Shown in pieces: positions 56,670 through 64,000 of a stretch of 64,000 bases of DNA (positions within the stretch are counted from its first letter, which is position 1; the number at the start of each line of letters is the position of its first letter). The stretch spans positions 155,279-219,278 of the forward strand of contig CAJUDY010000001.1 of NCBI GenBank assembly GCA_910584945.1, written 5' to 3'. The position numbers were made by a program, and so were the translations under genes. A model generated the notes under the pieces. The model was not told where the DNA came from and did not search any database. It saw only the letters and a list, made by a program, of their open reading frames with translations. Source of the DNA: an uncultured Lachnospiraceae bacterium (GTDB taxonomy: Bacteria; Bacillota; Clostridia; Lachnospirales; Lachnospiraceae).

Positions 56670-58723
56670 ATACAAAAGAACTGACCATTGGATTTGTGGG
56701 GAATCCAAACTGCGGAAAGACCACGCTTTTTAACGCCTATACCGGAGCGAATCTGAAGGTGGCCAACTGGCCGGGAGTGACGGTGGAAAAAAAAGAGGGG
56801 GCCATGCGTTTTCACGACGAGTCCTACCGCCTGGTGGACCTGCCCGGGACTTACAGCCTGACTTCCTATACGATGGAGGAGACGGTCACAAGACAGTATA
56901 TCTTAAGCGAGGATGTGGATGTGATCGTGGACGTGGCGGACGCCTCGGCGCTGGAGCGCAATCTGTATCTGACCCTGCAGCTGATGGAGCTTGGAAAGCC
57001 GGTGGTGCTGGCGCTGAACATGATGGATATCGTACAGGAGCGGGGGATGGAGATCGATCTTCACCGCCTGCCGGAGATGCTGGGGATTCCCTGCGTGCCG
57101 GTATCGGCCAGACGCAGGACCGGGCTGGAGATTCTGATTCACACGGTGGCTCATCACCAGGATAAGAGCCAGGGAGAGAAGATCATCCACCATCATGACC
57201 TGGAGACCAGTCGGCATAAGGACGTGGAGGAGCACCATAAGCATTACGCTATGGTGTATACGGATGAGATCGAGGACAAGATCGACGAGATTGAGGAGCG
57301 CCTGAAAAAGGCGGAACCATCGCTTTCTAATCTCCGGTGGCATGCCATCAAGATTCTGGAAAATGACCAGGAGCTGAAAAAGCGTTTTTCGATTGACTTC
57401 TCCGACATCCTGGATCAGGATTATGAAAAAGAGATCATCAATCAGAAGTTTGAGTTTATCGAGGAAGTGATCGCGGAATGCGTGGCTAACCGGGCAAAAA
57501 AGACCGAGTCCACGGACCGCACGGATCGGATTCTGACCCATCCGGTATGGGGATTACCGATTTTTCTGCTGATCATGGCCGGGGTTTTCTTTTTGACGTT
57601 CACCGTGGGAGACTGGCTGAAGGGATACTTTGAGGTGGCCCTGGAGGCGCTGACCGGTATGGTGGTGGAGGCTTTAAGCGCCCTGGGAACCGGCGAACTT
57701 CTGGTATCGCTTATCGCGGACGGCATCATCGCCGGGGTGGGAGGAATCCTGACCTTTCTGCCTAATATTTTTATTCTGTTCCTGGCATTGGCTTTTCTGG
57801 AGGACAGCGGGTATATGGCCCGGGTTGCCTATGTGATGGACGGCGTCATGGGAAAGATCGGCCTGTCGGGGAGAGCGTTTCTGCCCATGCTTCTGGGCTT
57901 TGGGTGTACGGTGCCGGCGGTCATGGCCTCCCGGGTGCTGGAGAATCGGAGGGACCGGCTGAAGACCATCCTGATCACACCGTTTATGTCCTGCAGCGCG
58001 AGGCTTCCGATCTATGTGATGTTCTCCGGGCTGTTCTTCGGGGACCGGGCGATGATCGCGGCGTTCTCCATGTATGTGCTGGGCCTTGCGGTGGCGATCC
58101 TGGCGGCCTTCGTGATGAAGTTTGCCGAGAGGGAAAAGGACGGCAATATGCTGCTTATCGAACTTCCGGAGTACAAGACGCCCAACGCCCATACGATCTA
58201 TGTCTATGTGTCGGAGAAGGTCAAGGACTATCTGTCCAAAGCGGGGACCACGATCTTCCTGGCTTCCATCGTTATGTGGCTGGTGATGAATGTGGGACCT
58301 CACGGGTTTACGGCGGATATGGATCAGAGCTTCGGGGCGGTCGTCGGGAAGGTGCTGGTTCCGATCTTCGCCCCCATCGGCCTTGGCTACTGGCAGATTG
58401 TGCTGGCGCTGATTTCCGGCGTCGCCGCCAAGGAGGTCGTGGTATCGAGCTGCTCCGTTCTGTTCGGCATCGGCAACGTGACCACAGAAGCCGGTATGGG
58501 CCATCTGTCTGCTCTGCTGGCCGGTATGGGCTTCGGACCCTTGAACGCCTATGCGCTGATGGTATTCTGCCTGCTCTACGTGCCCTGCATGGCGGCGGTG
58601 GCGACGATCAAGAGAGAAACCGGAAGCTGGAAGTGGACATGCGCCATGGCCGCCTTCCAGCTTGCGACCGCCTGGGTGATGGCATTTCTGGTTTATCGGG
58701 TGGGGACGTTGTTCCTGGTATAA
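56666..58723 (+). CDS. feoB: Ferrous iron transporter FeoB
   Basis: 685 residues from ATG 56666, chosen over 56645 because GGAGG lies 5 nt before it. The N-terminal G domain has GNPNCGKTTLFN, DLPGTYSL and NMMD; a His-rich insert (HHHDLETSRHKDVEEHHKHY) follows at about 175-195. Two Gate domains and the core membrane region end the protein. GTP-driven Fe(II) uptake. No feoC follows. Confidence 0.95.
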   Translation: MNTKELTIGFVGNPNCGKTTLFNAYTGANLKVANWPGVTVEKKEGAMRFHDESYRLVDLPGTYSLTSYTMEETVTRQYILSEDVDVIVDVADASALERNLYLTLQLMELGKPVVLALNMMDIVQERGMEIDLHRLPEMLGIPCVPVSARRRTGLEILIHTVAHHQDKSQGEKIIHHHDLETSRHKDVEEHHKHYAMVYTDEIEDKIDEIEERLKKAEPSLSNLRWHAIKILENDQELKKRFSIDFSDILDQDYEKEIINQKFEFIEEVIAECVANRAKKTESTDRTDRILTHPVWGLPIFLLIMAGVFFLTFTVGDWLKGYFEVALEALTGMVVEALSALGTGELLVSLIADGIIAGVGGILTFLPNIFILFLALAFLEDSGYMARVAYVMDGVMGKIGLSGRAFLPMLLGFGCTVPAVMASRVLENRRDRLKTILITPFMSCSARLPIYVMFSGLFFGDRAMIAAFSMYVLGLAVAILAAFVMKFAEREKDGNMLLIELPEYKTPNAHTIYVYVSEKVKDYLSKAGTTIFLASIVMWLVMNVGPHGFTADMDQSFGAVVGKVLVPIFAPIGLGYWQIVLALISGVAAKEVVVSSCSVLFGIGNVTTEAGMGHLSALLAGMGFGPLNAYALMVFCLLYVPCMAAVATIKRETGSWKWTCAMAAFQLATAWVMAFLVYRVGTLFLV

Positions 58724-58744
58724 AAATGAAAGTGAACGATAGAA

Positions 58745-58778
58745 AAGAGGCTGCGCTTGTTAACGGCAGCCTCTTTTT
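58745..58778 (+). terminator. Terminator after feoB
   Basis: AGAGGCTGC pairs with GCAGCCTCT, then TTTTT. Confidence 0.88.
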
Positions 58779-58909
58779 ACGGTGGATCTTTACGGTTCGT
58801 GGTTATACATTTTTTGCTTACAGAGAAAAAAGACGAACCTGGAAAACCAGCGATACAAAACAAAAGAATACGGAAACCGAATTTTTTATAAGAAAAAACG
58901 AAAAAACGC

Positions 58910-58959
58910 TTGACAGTCCCTCAAAAGAGTCGTATGATTGTATTAAATCAGTAATACAA
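58910..58959 (+). promoter_or_regulatory. Promoter and operator of the GntR/ABC operon
   Basis: TTGACA (58910-58915), 17 bp, TATGAT (58933-58938). Overlapping its end is a perfect 8-bp inverted repeat TTGTATTA-N6-TAATACAA (58938-58959), well placed to block transcription when bound by the GntR regulator encoded next. Confidence 0.8.
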
Positions 58960-58986
58960 CAACACAGGACGGAAAGGAGTGAGCAG

Positions 58987-59346
58987 ATGGAATGGAAACT
59001 GGATGACAGTCGTCCCATATGGATACAGCTGCAGGAACAGCTGACAAGAAAGATTTTATCCGGCTGGTATCATGAGGGAGAGAAGCTGCCGAGTGTGAGA
59101 GAGCTGGCGTCGGAGGCGGGAGTGAATCCCAACACCATGCAGCGCGCGCTGGTCGGGCTGGATATGGAGGGGCTGACCGTGACCAACCGGACCATGGGGC
59201 GGACGGTGACCGAGGACCACGCCGTGCTGGAAGGGATGAGAGGAACTCTGGCCGAGGGGATTATCCGGCAGTTTTATGAGTCTGCTGCGGAGCTTGGATA
59301 TACAAAGGCGCAGGCCCTTGAATTGTTGAAAAGGAGTGATGGATAG
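58987..59346 (+). CDS. GntR-family regulator, YtrA type
   Basis: 119 residues from ATG 58987 after AAAGGAG. Winged-helix domain (RPIWIQLQEQLTRKILSGWY, LPSVRELASEAGVNPNTMQRAL) with only a short C-terminal helix pair, which defines the YtrA group. These usually repress a linked ABC exporter and respond to cell-wall antibiotics. The next two genes are that exporter. Confidence 0.9.
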   Translation: MEWKLDDSRPIWIQLQEQLTRKILSGWYHEGEKLPSVRELASEAGVNPNTMQRALVGLDMEGLTVTNRTMGRTVTEDHAVLEGMRGTLAEGIIRQFYESAAELGYTKAQALELLKRSDG

Positions 59347-60072
59347 ATGAGTGGAATGCTGATACAATGCCAGGAAGTATGGAAGAACTACGGCAGTAAA
59401 AGAGCGCTGCAGGGGCTTAATCTGCAGCTGGAGAGCGGAAAGATCGTGGGGCTTTTGGGGCCCAACGGTTCCGGCAAGACGACGTTGATCAAGACCTTAA
59501 ACGGGCTTCTGACGCCGGACCATGGCGTGGTGCTGGTGGACGGAGAGGAGCCGGGGACCTACACCAAGTCGATCGTCAGCTATCTGCCGGATAAACCGTA
59601 TTTTGCAGGATGGATGAAGGTAAGCGATCTGTTCGACCTGTTTGAAGATTTTTATGAGGACTTCGACCGGCAGAAGGCGGATCAAATGTGCAAGGCCCTT
59701 CAGATCGACGAAAGGCTGCGTATGAAGACCCTCTCCAAAGGAACCAAAGAAAAGGTACAGCTGATACTGGTCATGAGCCGTCAGGCCAGGCTGTATCTTC
59801 TGGATGAACCCATCGCCGGCGTGGACCCGGCGGCCAGGGACTACATCCTGTCGACGATTCTGAATAATTACAATCCCGAAGGGACCGTGCTGATCTCCAC
59901 CCACCTGATCTCCGATGTGGAGCGGGTACTGGACGAAGTGGTATTTATCCGGGACGGCCGTGTGGTCTTTCAGGATCTGGTGGATAACATCCGGGAAAAA
60001 GAAGGAAAATCCGTGGATGAACTGTTCCGGGAAGTGTTCCGGACCGTTCCGTTCGGGGGAGGTGAGTGGTAA
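59347..60072 (+). CDS. ABC exporter ATPase (YtrB-like)
   Basis: 241 residues. Walker A GPNGSGKTTL and Walker B LYLLDEPIAGVDP are clear. The signature is degenerate, LSKGTKEKVQLIL in place of LSGGQ, a change common in this subfamily. Probable partner of the permease that follows; likely role in cell-envelope stress or antimicrobial peptide response. Confidence 0.88.
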   Translation: MSGMLIQCQEVWKNYGSKRALQGLNLQLESGKIVGLLGPNGSGKTTLIKTLNGLLTPDHGVVLVDGEEPGTYTKSIVSYLPDKPYFAGWMKVSDLFDLFEDFYEDFDRQKADQMCKALQIDERLRMKTLSKGTKEKVQLILVMSRQARLYLLDEPIAGVDPAARDYILSTILNNYNPEGTVLISTHLISDVERVLDEVVFIRDGRVVFQDLVDNIREKEGKSVDELFREVFRTVPFGGGEW

Positions 60073-60911
60073 TGCTGGGAAAACTGATAAAATATGATCT
60101 GAAATCCATGTCCAGGGCATTTATCCCCATGTGGCTGCTGGCGCCGGTCGTGGCGCTGATGCTGAGCTTTTCGATCCGGGGGACGGTTGCCTGGGCAAAT
60201 CAATCCAGACTGGGCAGCCTCTTCGTTGTAGGGAACGGGCTTCTGATGGCGATCATGGGGATTCTCTTCTTCGGGGCGCTGGTGGGACTTTTTGTCATGA
60301 CCGTGGTGTTCGTGATTCAGAGATTCTGGAACGGACTTCTGAAAGAGGAAGGGTATCTGATGTTCACTCTCCCTGTGAAAACCTGGGAGCTCGTCGTGTC
60401 CAAGGCGCTGACAGCGACCCTGGTCAGCGGAGTCAGCATCCTCATGGGCATTTTCTCCGGTATGATTCTGGCAGTATTTTCCACAGAGGAAGTCATCCGT
60501 TCCCTGTCCATGGCATGGAAGTACGTCTTCAGCGAGATTATCGAACTGGGTCCCACTTTCTGGCTGAACGTCCTTTTGTTCATCCTGCTGTTGATCCTGG
60601 GGACTGCGCAGAGCATCTATCATGCCTATGCGGCCATGGCCATCGGGCACCTGTTTCAGACCCACAAGGTGGTTGGCTCCTGCGTGTCCTACATTGCGAT
60701 CTCCATCACGGTGTCCATTGTATCGAACATAGTTAACGCCATCGTCAGTACGGCGCTTCCGGACAACTGGTTCAACTACTGGTCCTACGATCTGATGGAA
60801 ATGATGAGTACGGCGTACCTCCTTTATCTGATCCTGGGAACATTCCTGGAGCTTGTGGTCTATCATGTGATCACCGAGCGGATATTGTCCACAAAATTAA
60901 ATCTTGAATAA
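60072..60911 (+). CDS. ABC exporter permease of the GntR operon
   Basis: 279 residues from ATG 60072, which overlaps the ATPase stop; an in-frame GTG at 60066 is an alternative. Six predicted membrane segments, pattern typical of ABC-2-like permeases (YLMFTLPVKTWELVVSKALTATLVSG). Substrate unknown. Confidence 0.85.
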   Translation: MLGKLIKYDLKSMSRAFIPMWLLAPVVALMLSFSIRGTVAWANQSRLGSLFVVGNGLLMAIMGILFFGALVGLFVMTVVFVIQRFWNGLLKEEGYLMFTLPVKTWELVVSKALTATLVSGVSILMGIFSGMILAVFSTEEVIRSLSMAWKYVFSEIIELGPTFWLNVLLFILLLILGTAQSIYHAYAAMAIGHLFQTHKVVGSCVSYIAISITVSIVSNIVNAIVSTALPDNWFNYWSYDLMEMMSTAYLLYLILGTFLELVVYHVITERILSTKLNLE

Positions 60912-60953
60912 TGGAAAAACTCCCGGTATACTGTATGGCAGGAGGCATACCGG

Positions 60954-61715
60954 ATGAGAGAAGAAATCAGAAATCAATTAAATCAGATGAGCGATGCAGA
61001 GTACCGGGATTTTTCTGCATCGCTCATTCCTGCGTCCGGAAGAGGACAGATGCTGGGGGTACGGCTGCCGCGTTTGCGCGCTTACGCGAAAGAGATCGCC
61101 AAAGGAGCCTGGAGAGAGGAACTTTCCTATAGGGAGGATCTTTACTTTGAGGAGACCATGCTGCGGGGCATGATCCTTGGGTACGGCTGCACGGACATCG
61201 AAGAGCTTCTTGAAGGATTCGCGGATTTTATTCCAAGAGTAAAGAACTGGTCCGTCTGCGACAGCGTGTGCAGCGGTCTGACACTGGTGGAAAAATATCC
61301 GGAAAGGACCTGGGACTTTCTGATGCCCTATTTGGAATCTAAAGAAGAATTTCCGGTAAGGGTGGCGCTGATCATGCTGCTTGACCACTTTGTGAAGCTT
61401 GGGGAGGACGGAAAGAAGACCGCCAGGAGGCGGAAGATCACCATGGAAGACCTGCAGGCAGAAGAGGAGCAGGGAAGGTACCTGGAAAAGATCTTGGGCG
61501 TGCTGGACCGGGAATTCCAGGAGGGATACTATGCGCAGATGGCAGCGGCCTGGCTTCTGGCGGAGCTTTTTGTCACTTTTCCTGCGCGCACCTTCCAGGC
61601 GTTAAAGACGCTGCGGCTGGACCCTTTTACCAGAAAAAAGGCGGTGCAGAAGATTCGGGAGTCCAGGATTCCCGACGGGCAAGTGAAAATGTATTTAAAG
61701 GACTTGAAATTTTAA
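60954..61715 (+). CDS. AlkD-like DNA alkylation repair protein
   Basis: 253 residues made of HEAT-like helical repeats. RLPRLRAYAKEIAKG, ILGYGCTDIEELLEGFADFIPRVKNWSVCDSVCSGL and WLLAELFVTFPARTF fit the AlkD/DUF family. AlkD flips out no base and removes alkylated purines. The conserved W-x-x-C/D motif (NWSVCD) is present, including an aspartate at the catalytic place. Single gene; start follows AGGAGG. Confidence 0.85.
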   Translation: MREEIRNQLNQMSDAEYRDFSASLIPASGRGQMLGVRLPRLRAYAKEIAKGAWREELSYREDLYFEETMLRGMILGYGCTDIEELLEGFADFIPRVKNWSVCDSVCSGLTLVEKYPERTWDFLMPYLESKEEFPVRVALIMLLDHFVKLGEDGKKTARRRKITMEDLQAEEEQGRYLEKILGVLDREFQEGYYAQMAAAWLLAELFVTFPARTFQALKTLRLDPFTRKKAVQKIRESRIPDGQVKMYLKDLKF

Positions 61716-61739
61716 GATTTGTTAAGAATTGCAGCAGAC

Positions 61740-61753
61740 ATTTTATGTTATAC
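61740..61753 (+). promoter_or_regulatory. Extended -10 promoter candidate
   Basis: TGTTATACT near 61745-61753 is an extended -10 (TG-N-TATACT). No good -35 is seen at normal spacing. It lies about 60 bp before the ABC ATPase start. Confidence 0.4.
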
Positions 61754-61811
61754 TGATATCATTACGGGCGTTTTTCGCCTGAGATCTGCAGTTGTTCAAG
61801 GGAGGACGTTT

Positions 61812-62534
61812 GTGAAGGGAACCAAGGAGCCTGTGATTCAGGTGAAGAACCTCTATAAAATATTTAAAGTGGGGAATACAAAGGTCCGCGCGCTGAACGG
61901 CGTGGACATGACTATATACAAAGGCGAGTTCTGCGCCATCGTTGGAACTTCCGGTTCCGGCAAGTCTACGATGCTGAATATGCTGGCCGGCCTGGAGAAG
62001 CCCACCAAGGGCGAAGTGATCATCGCCGGGCAGCATCTGGAAAAGATGAATGAGAATCAGCTGGTGAAATTCCGAAGAGAAAAGGTTGGATTTATCTTTC
62101 AGTCCTTTAACCTCCTGGGCACCATGAACGCCATCGAGAATGTGGCGCTGCCCCTGACATTCCGGGGGATGGACAAAAAGACCCGGGAGGCCAAAGCGGT
62201 GAAGATGCTGAAGCTGGTGGGGCTCCCCAAGCACATGAAGCACCGGCCCAACGAGATGTCCGGCGGACAGCAGCAGCGGGTAGGCGTGGCAAGAGCCCTG
62301 GTGCTGGACCCGGAGATTATCTTTGCGGACGAGCCCACGGGAAACCTGGACTCCAACACTTCCGCGGAGGTATTAAATCTGATGCGTAAAGTGGTGCAGG
62401 AGCAGAATCAGACCATGGTGATGGTAACGCATGATAATCATCTGGCGGGATTCGCGGACCGAATCTTCCATATTATAGACGGGAAGATCGTGAAAGTGGA
62501 AGACCGCAGCGAGTATAAGGAGGAAGAAGAATGA
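61812..62534 (+). CDS. LolD/MacB-type ABC ATPase
   Basis: 240 residues starting with GTG 61812 after GGGAGGACG; the in-frame part from 61719 overlaps the promoter. Walker A GTSGSGKST, signature MSGGQQQRVGVARAL, Walker B IIFADEPTGNLDS, H-loop VTHD. The secreted protein encoded next and a permease expected beyond the window would complete the system. Overlaps the next gene by 4 bp. Confidence 0.93.
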   Translation: MKGTKEPVIQVKNLYKIFKVGNTKVRALNGVDMTIYKGEFCAIVGTSGSGKSTMLNMLAGLEKPTKGEVIIAGQHLEKMNENQLVKFRREKVGFIFQSFNLLGTMNAIENVALPLTFRGMDKKTREAKAVKMLKLVGLPKHMKHRPNEMSGGQQQRVGVARALVLDPEIIFADEPTGNLDSNTSAEVLNLMRKVVQEQNQTMVMVTHDNHLAGFADRIFHIIDGKIVKVEDRSEYKEEEE

Positions 62535-64000
62535 AGATGCGGATGGTAAAAGGAATGGCGGCGGCGCTGTGCATGGCGATGCTGGCGACGACGACAGCGG
62601 CGGTGGCGCCGGGAGGAGCGATGGTGGCGTCGGCGGAGGAAACTGGCAACGGTACGACTCCTGGCGGAAGCAATACTACGACAACGGAAGATTTGGAAAA
62701 AGAAAAACAGAATGCGCTCAACGCATTTGATGATTGGATTACTTTGAATTTAAAGACGAATGATCCGAAAGTTGGCGAAGTTGACAAGAAGATACAGGAA
62801 GCAAAAGATATCATTAGCAAACTGAAAAGCGCAGATGCTGTAAAACAACAAAAAGAAAAAACATTGAGCGATTTGAATGGCATAATTAACGGTTCCACTG
62901 GCACCGGAAGCGGCACAATCATCGAAGACGGCGACGACGATGACGAGGATGCCGACAACAACGACGAAGATCCGCCCGTCACCCCCGACCACTTCCTGAT
63001 GGTCGGCGGCAGCTGGGTGACGCCCGTGGCCAACGCGGGGCAGACCATCAGTGTGGTCCTTCCGGTGGTGAACATGGGCAAGACCATGGTGACCGACGCG
63101 GTGGTAACGCCGGTCTTAAGCACCGACACGGCCTCCTGGCCTTTTGAGATTACCAGCTCCAACTATTCCCAGACCATTCCGGATCTTCCGGGCACCGATA
63201 CCGGCATGAACGATATGGACCGGAGGCGGGAGCTGACCTGGGAGCTGAAGGCAAGAAGCGATATCGGCAGCGGCTATCAGAAGCTGTCTTTTGACGTGCG
63301 CTACCGGGATTCCGACGGGGAGAGCCAGACCACCACGCTGGACACTTACATCCAGCTCAAAGGAACCGCGGGCGTGGGCGCGGACGGCAAGTCCTCCGTT
63401 CCCAGGGTGATTGTCACCGGCTTTGAGACGAACCCGGAGGAGGTACACGCGGGAGAGAGCTTTATGCTGACTCTGCACCTTCAGAATACGTCCACCGCTA
63501 CCAGTGTCAACAACATGGTATTTGAGATCGAAGCCGCAGTGGAGGGAAAAGACGAAGAGACTACATATGCGGCATTTCTTCCTACGGCAGGTTCCAGCAC
63601 CATCTTCGTGGATCGGATGGAAAAGAACGGGACAAAAGATATCCAGATCGAGATGGAAGCAAAGGCGGACCTGGCCCAGAAGCCCTATGCGGTGGACGTC
63701 AATATGAGCTACGAGGACGAACACGTGAACGCTTACACCAGTACCAGCAGCGTATCCATTCCGGTGAAGCAGCAGGCCCGGGTGGATATCAGCTCGCCGG
63801 AGGTGATGCCGGGAAGCATTTCCGTGGGAAGCGAAGCCAACATCATGTTCAACATCTACAATATGGGCAAGACCAAGCTTTACAATGTACAGGTGAAGAT
63901 GGACAGCGACACCATCAGCGGCGGAGACGCCTTTGTGGGCAATCTGGACCCGGGAGCCACCGGCGCGGTAGATATCTATGTGACCGGACAGTCGCCTACG
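62531..64000 (+). CDS. Secreted COG1361/CARDB-like protein, 3' end missing
   Basis: 490 residues visible, open to the window end. A signal peptide (MKMRMVKGMAAALCMAMLA, then VASAEE) is followed by a low-complexity part and an acidic Asp run (about 135-150). Then come repeated beta-sandwich units of the CARDB/NEW3 type (VANAGQTISVVLPVVNMGKT, HAGESFMLTLHLQNTSTA, VGSEANIMFNIYNMGKT). Such proteins sit between an ABC ATPase and an FtsX permease in Clostridia. Codons for residues about 53-115 are AT-richer than the rest. Confidence 0.85.
   Translation, partial: MKMRMVKGMAAALCMAMLATTTAAVAPGGAMVASAEETGNGTTPGGSNTTTTEDLEKEKQNALNAFDDWITLNLKTNDPKVGEVDKKIQEAKDIISKLKSADAVKQQKEKTLSDLNGIINGSTGTGSGTIIEDGDDDDEDADNNDEDPPVTPDHFLMVGGSWVTPVANAGQTISVVLPVVNMGKTMVTDAVVTPVLSTDTASWPFEITSSNYSQTIPDLPGTDTGMNDMDRRRELTWELKARSDIGSGYQKLSFDVRYRDSDGESQTTTLDTYIQLKGTAGVGADGKSSVPRVIVTGFETNPEEVHAGESFMLTLHLQNTSTATSVNNMVFEIEAAVEGKDEETTYAAFLPTAGSSTIFVDRMEKNGTKDIQIEMEAKADLAQKPYAVDVNMSYEDEHVNAYTSTSSVSIPVKQQARVDISSPEVMPGSISVGSEANIMFNIYNMGKTKLYNVQVKMDSDTISGGDAFVGNLDPGATGAVDIYVTGQSPT

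Noticed and set aside
57904..58986. Long frame joined to the GntR regulator
   Set aside because: It reads an out-of-frame part of feoB and runs through the feoB terminator and the GntR promoter.

Overview
The window looks like chromosome of a spore-forming, gut-type Clostridia, most likely Lachnospiraceae (inference). The basis is a complete spoIIIA operon, Firmicutes-type rimP-nusA-ylxR-ylxQ-infB order, strong AGGAGG ribosome sites, frequent TTG/GTG starts and moderately high GC, interrupted by AT-rich accessory islands. No rRNA, tRNA or CRISPR array was seen.

Layout. 1-8.5 kb: end of a LolD-type ABC ATPase, an AI-2E family exporter, pyrB-pyrI with an upstream membrane gene (minus strand), folC-pheA, a PHP phosphoesterase and a MATE pump. 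8.5-9.0 kb: two related long inverted-repeat elements (family A) in opposite orientation. 9-20.7 kb: malic enzyme, then the rimP-to-ribF translation/RNA operon, then a Na/Pi symporter with phased repeats in front. 20.7-24.9 kb: a copper operon (CopA with a fused CopZ that keeps its own Shine-Dalgarno and start, then CsoR) and an SH3-NlpC/P60 hydrolase.

25-40.8 kb is the accessory region. It holds an Rpn-family element plus an internally deleted second copy; a duplicated blaI-M56 operon in which each copy lost the opposite gene; a RiPP locus (ABC exporter, Cys-rich precursor, FtsX-type ABC trio, S8 protease, CcpM-like radical SAM, TIGR04066-like and ACP-related proteins); an AAA/PD-(D/E)XK relic; and an AT-rich three-gene cassette with a tiny P-loop protein and a TOPRIM-like protein, which I cannot assign to a described system.

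40.8-48.6 kb: a dpp/opp peptide-import operon with a structured leader, followed by a Xaa-Pro peptidase and a cyclophilin, which fits peptide uptake and breakdown. 48.6-56 kb: rpsO, pnp (long leader hairpin) and spoIIIAA-AH with a sigma-E-like promoter and a very short spoIIIAF. 56-64 kb: feoAB under an extended Fur-type palindrome, a YtrA-type GntR/ABC operon, an AlkD-like protein, and an ABC ATPase with a large secreted COG1361-like protein cut by the window end. Two copies of a second rod-like repeat (family B, about 140 nt) sit after dppC and spoIIIAH and show compensatory stem changes.

All family assignments come from motifs read by eye; no database search was run.
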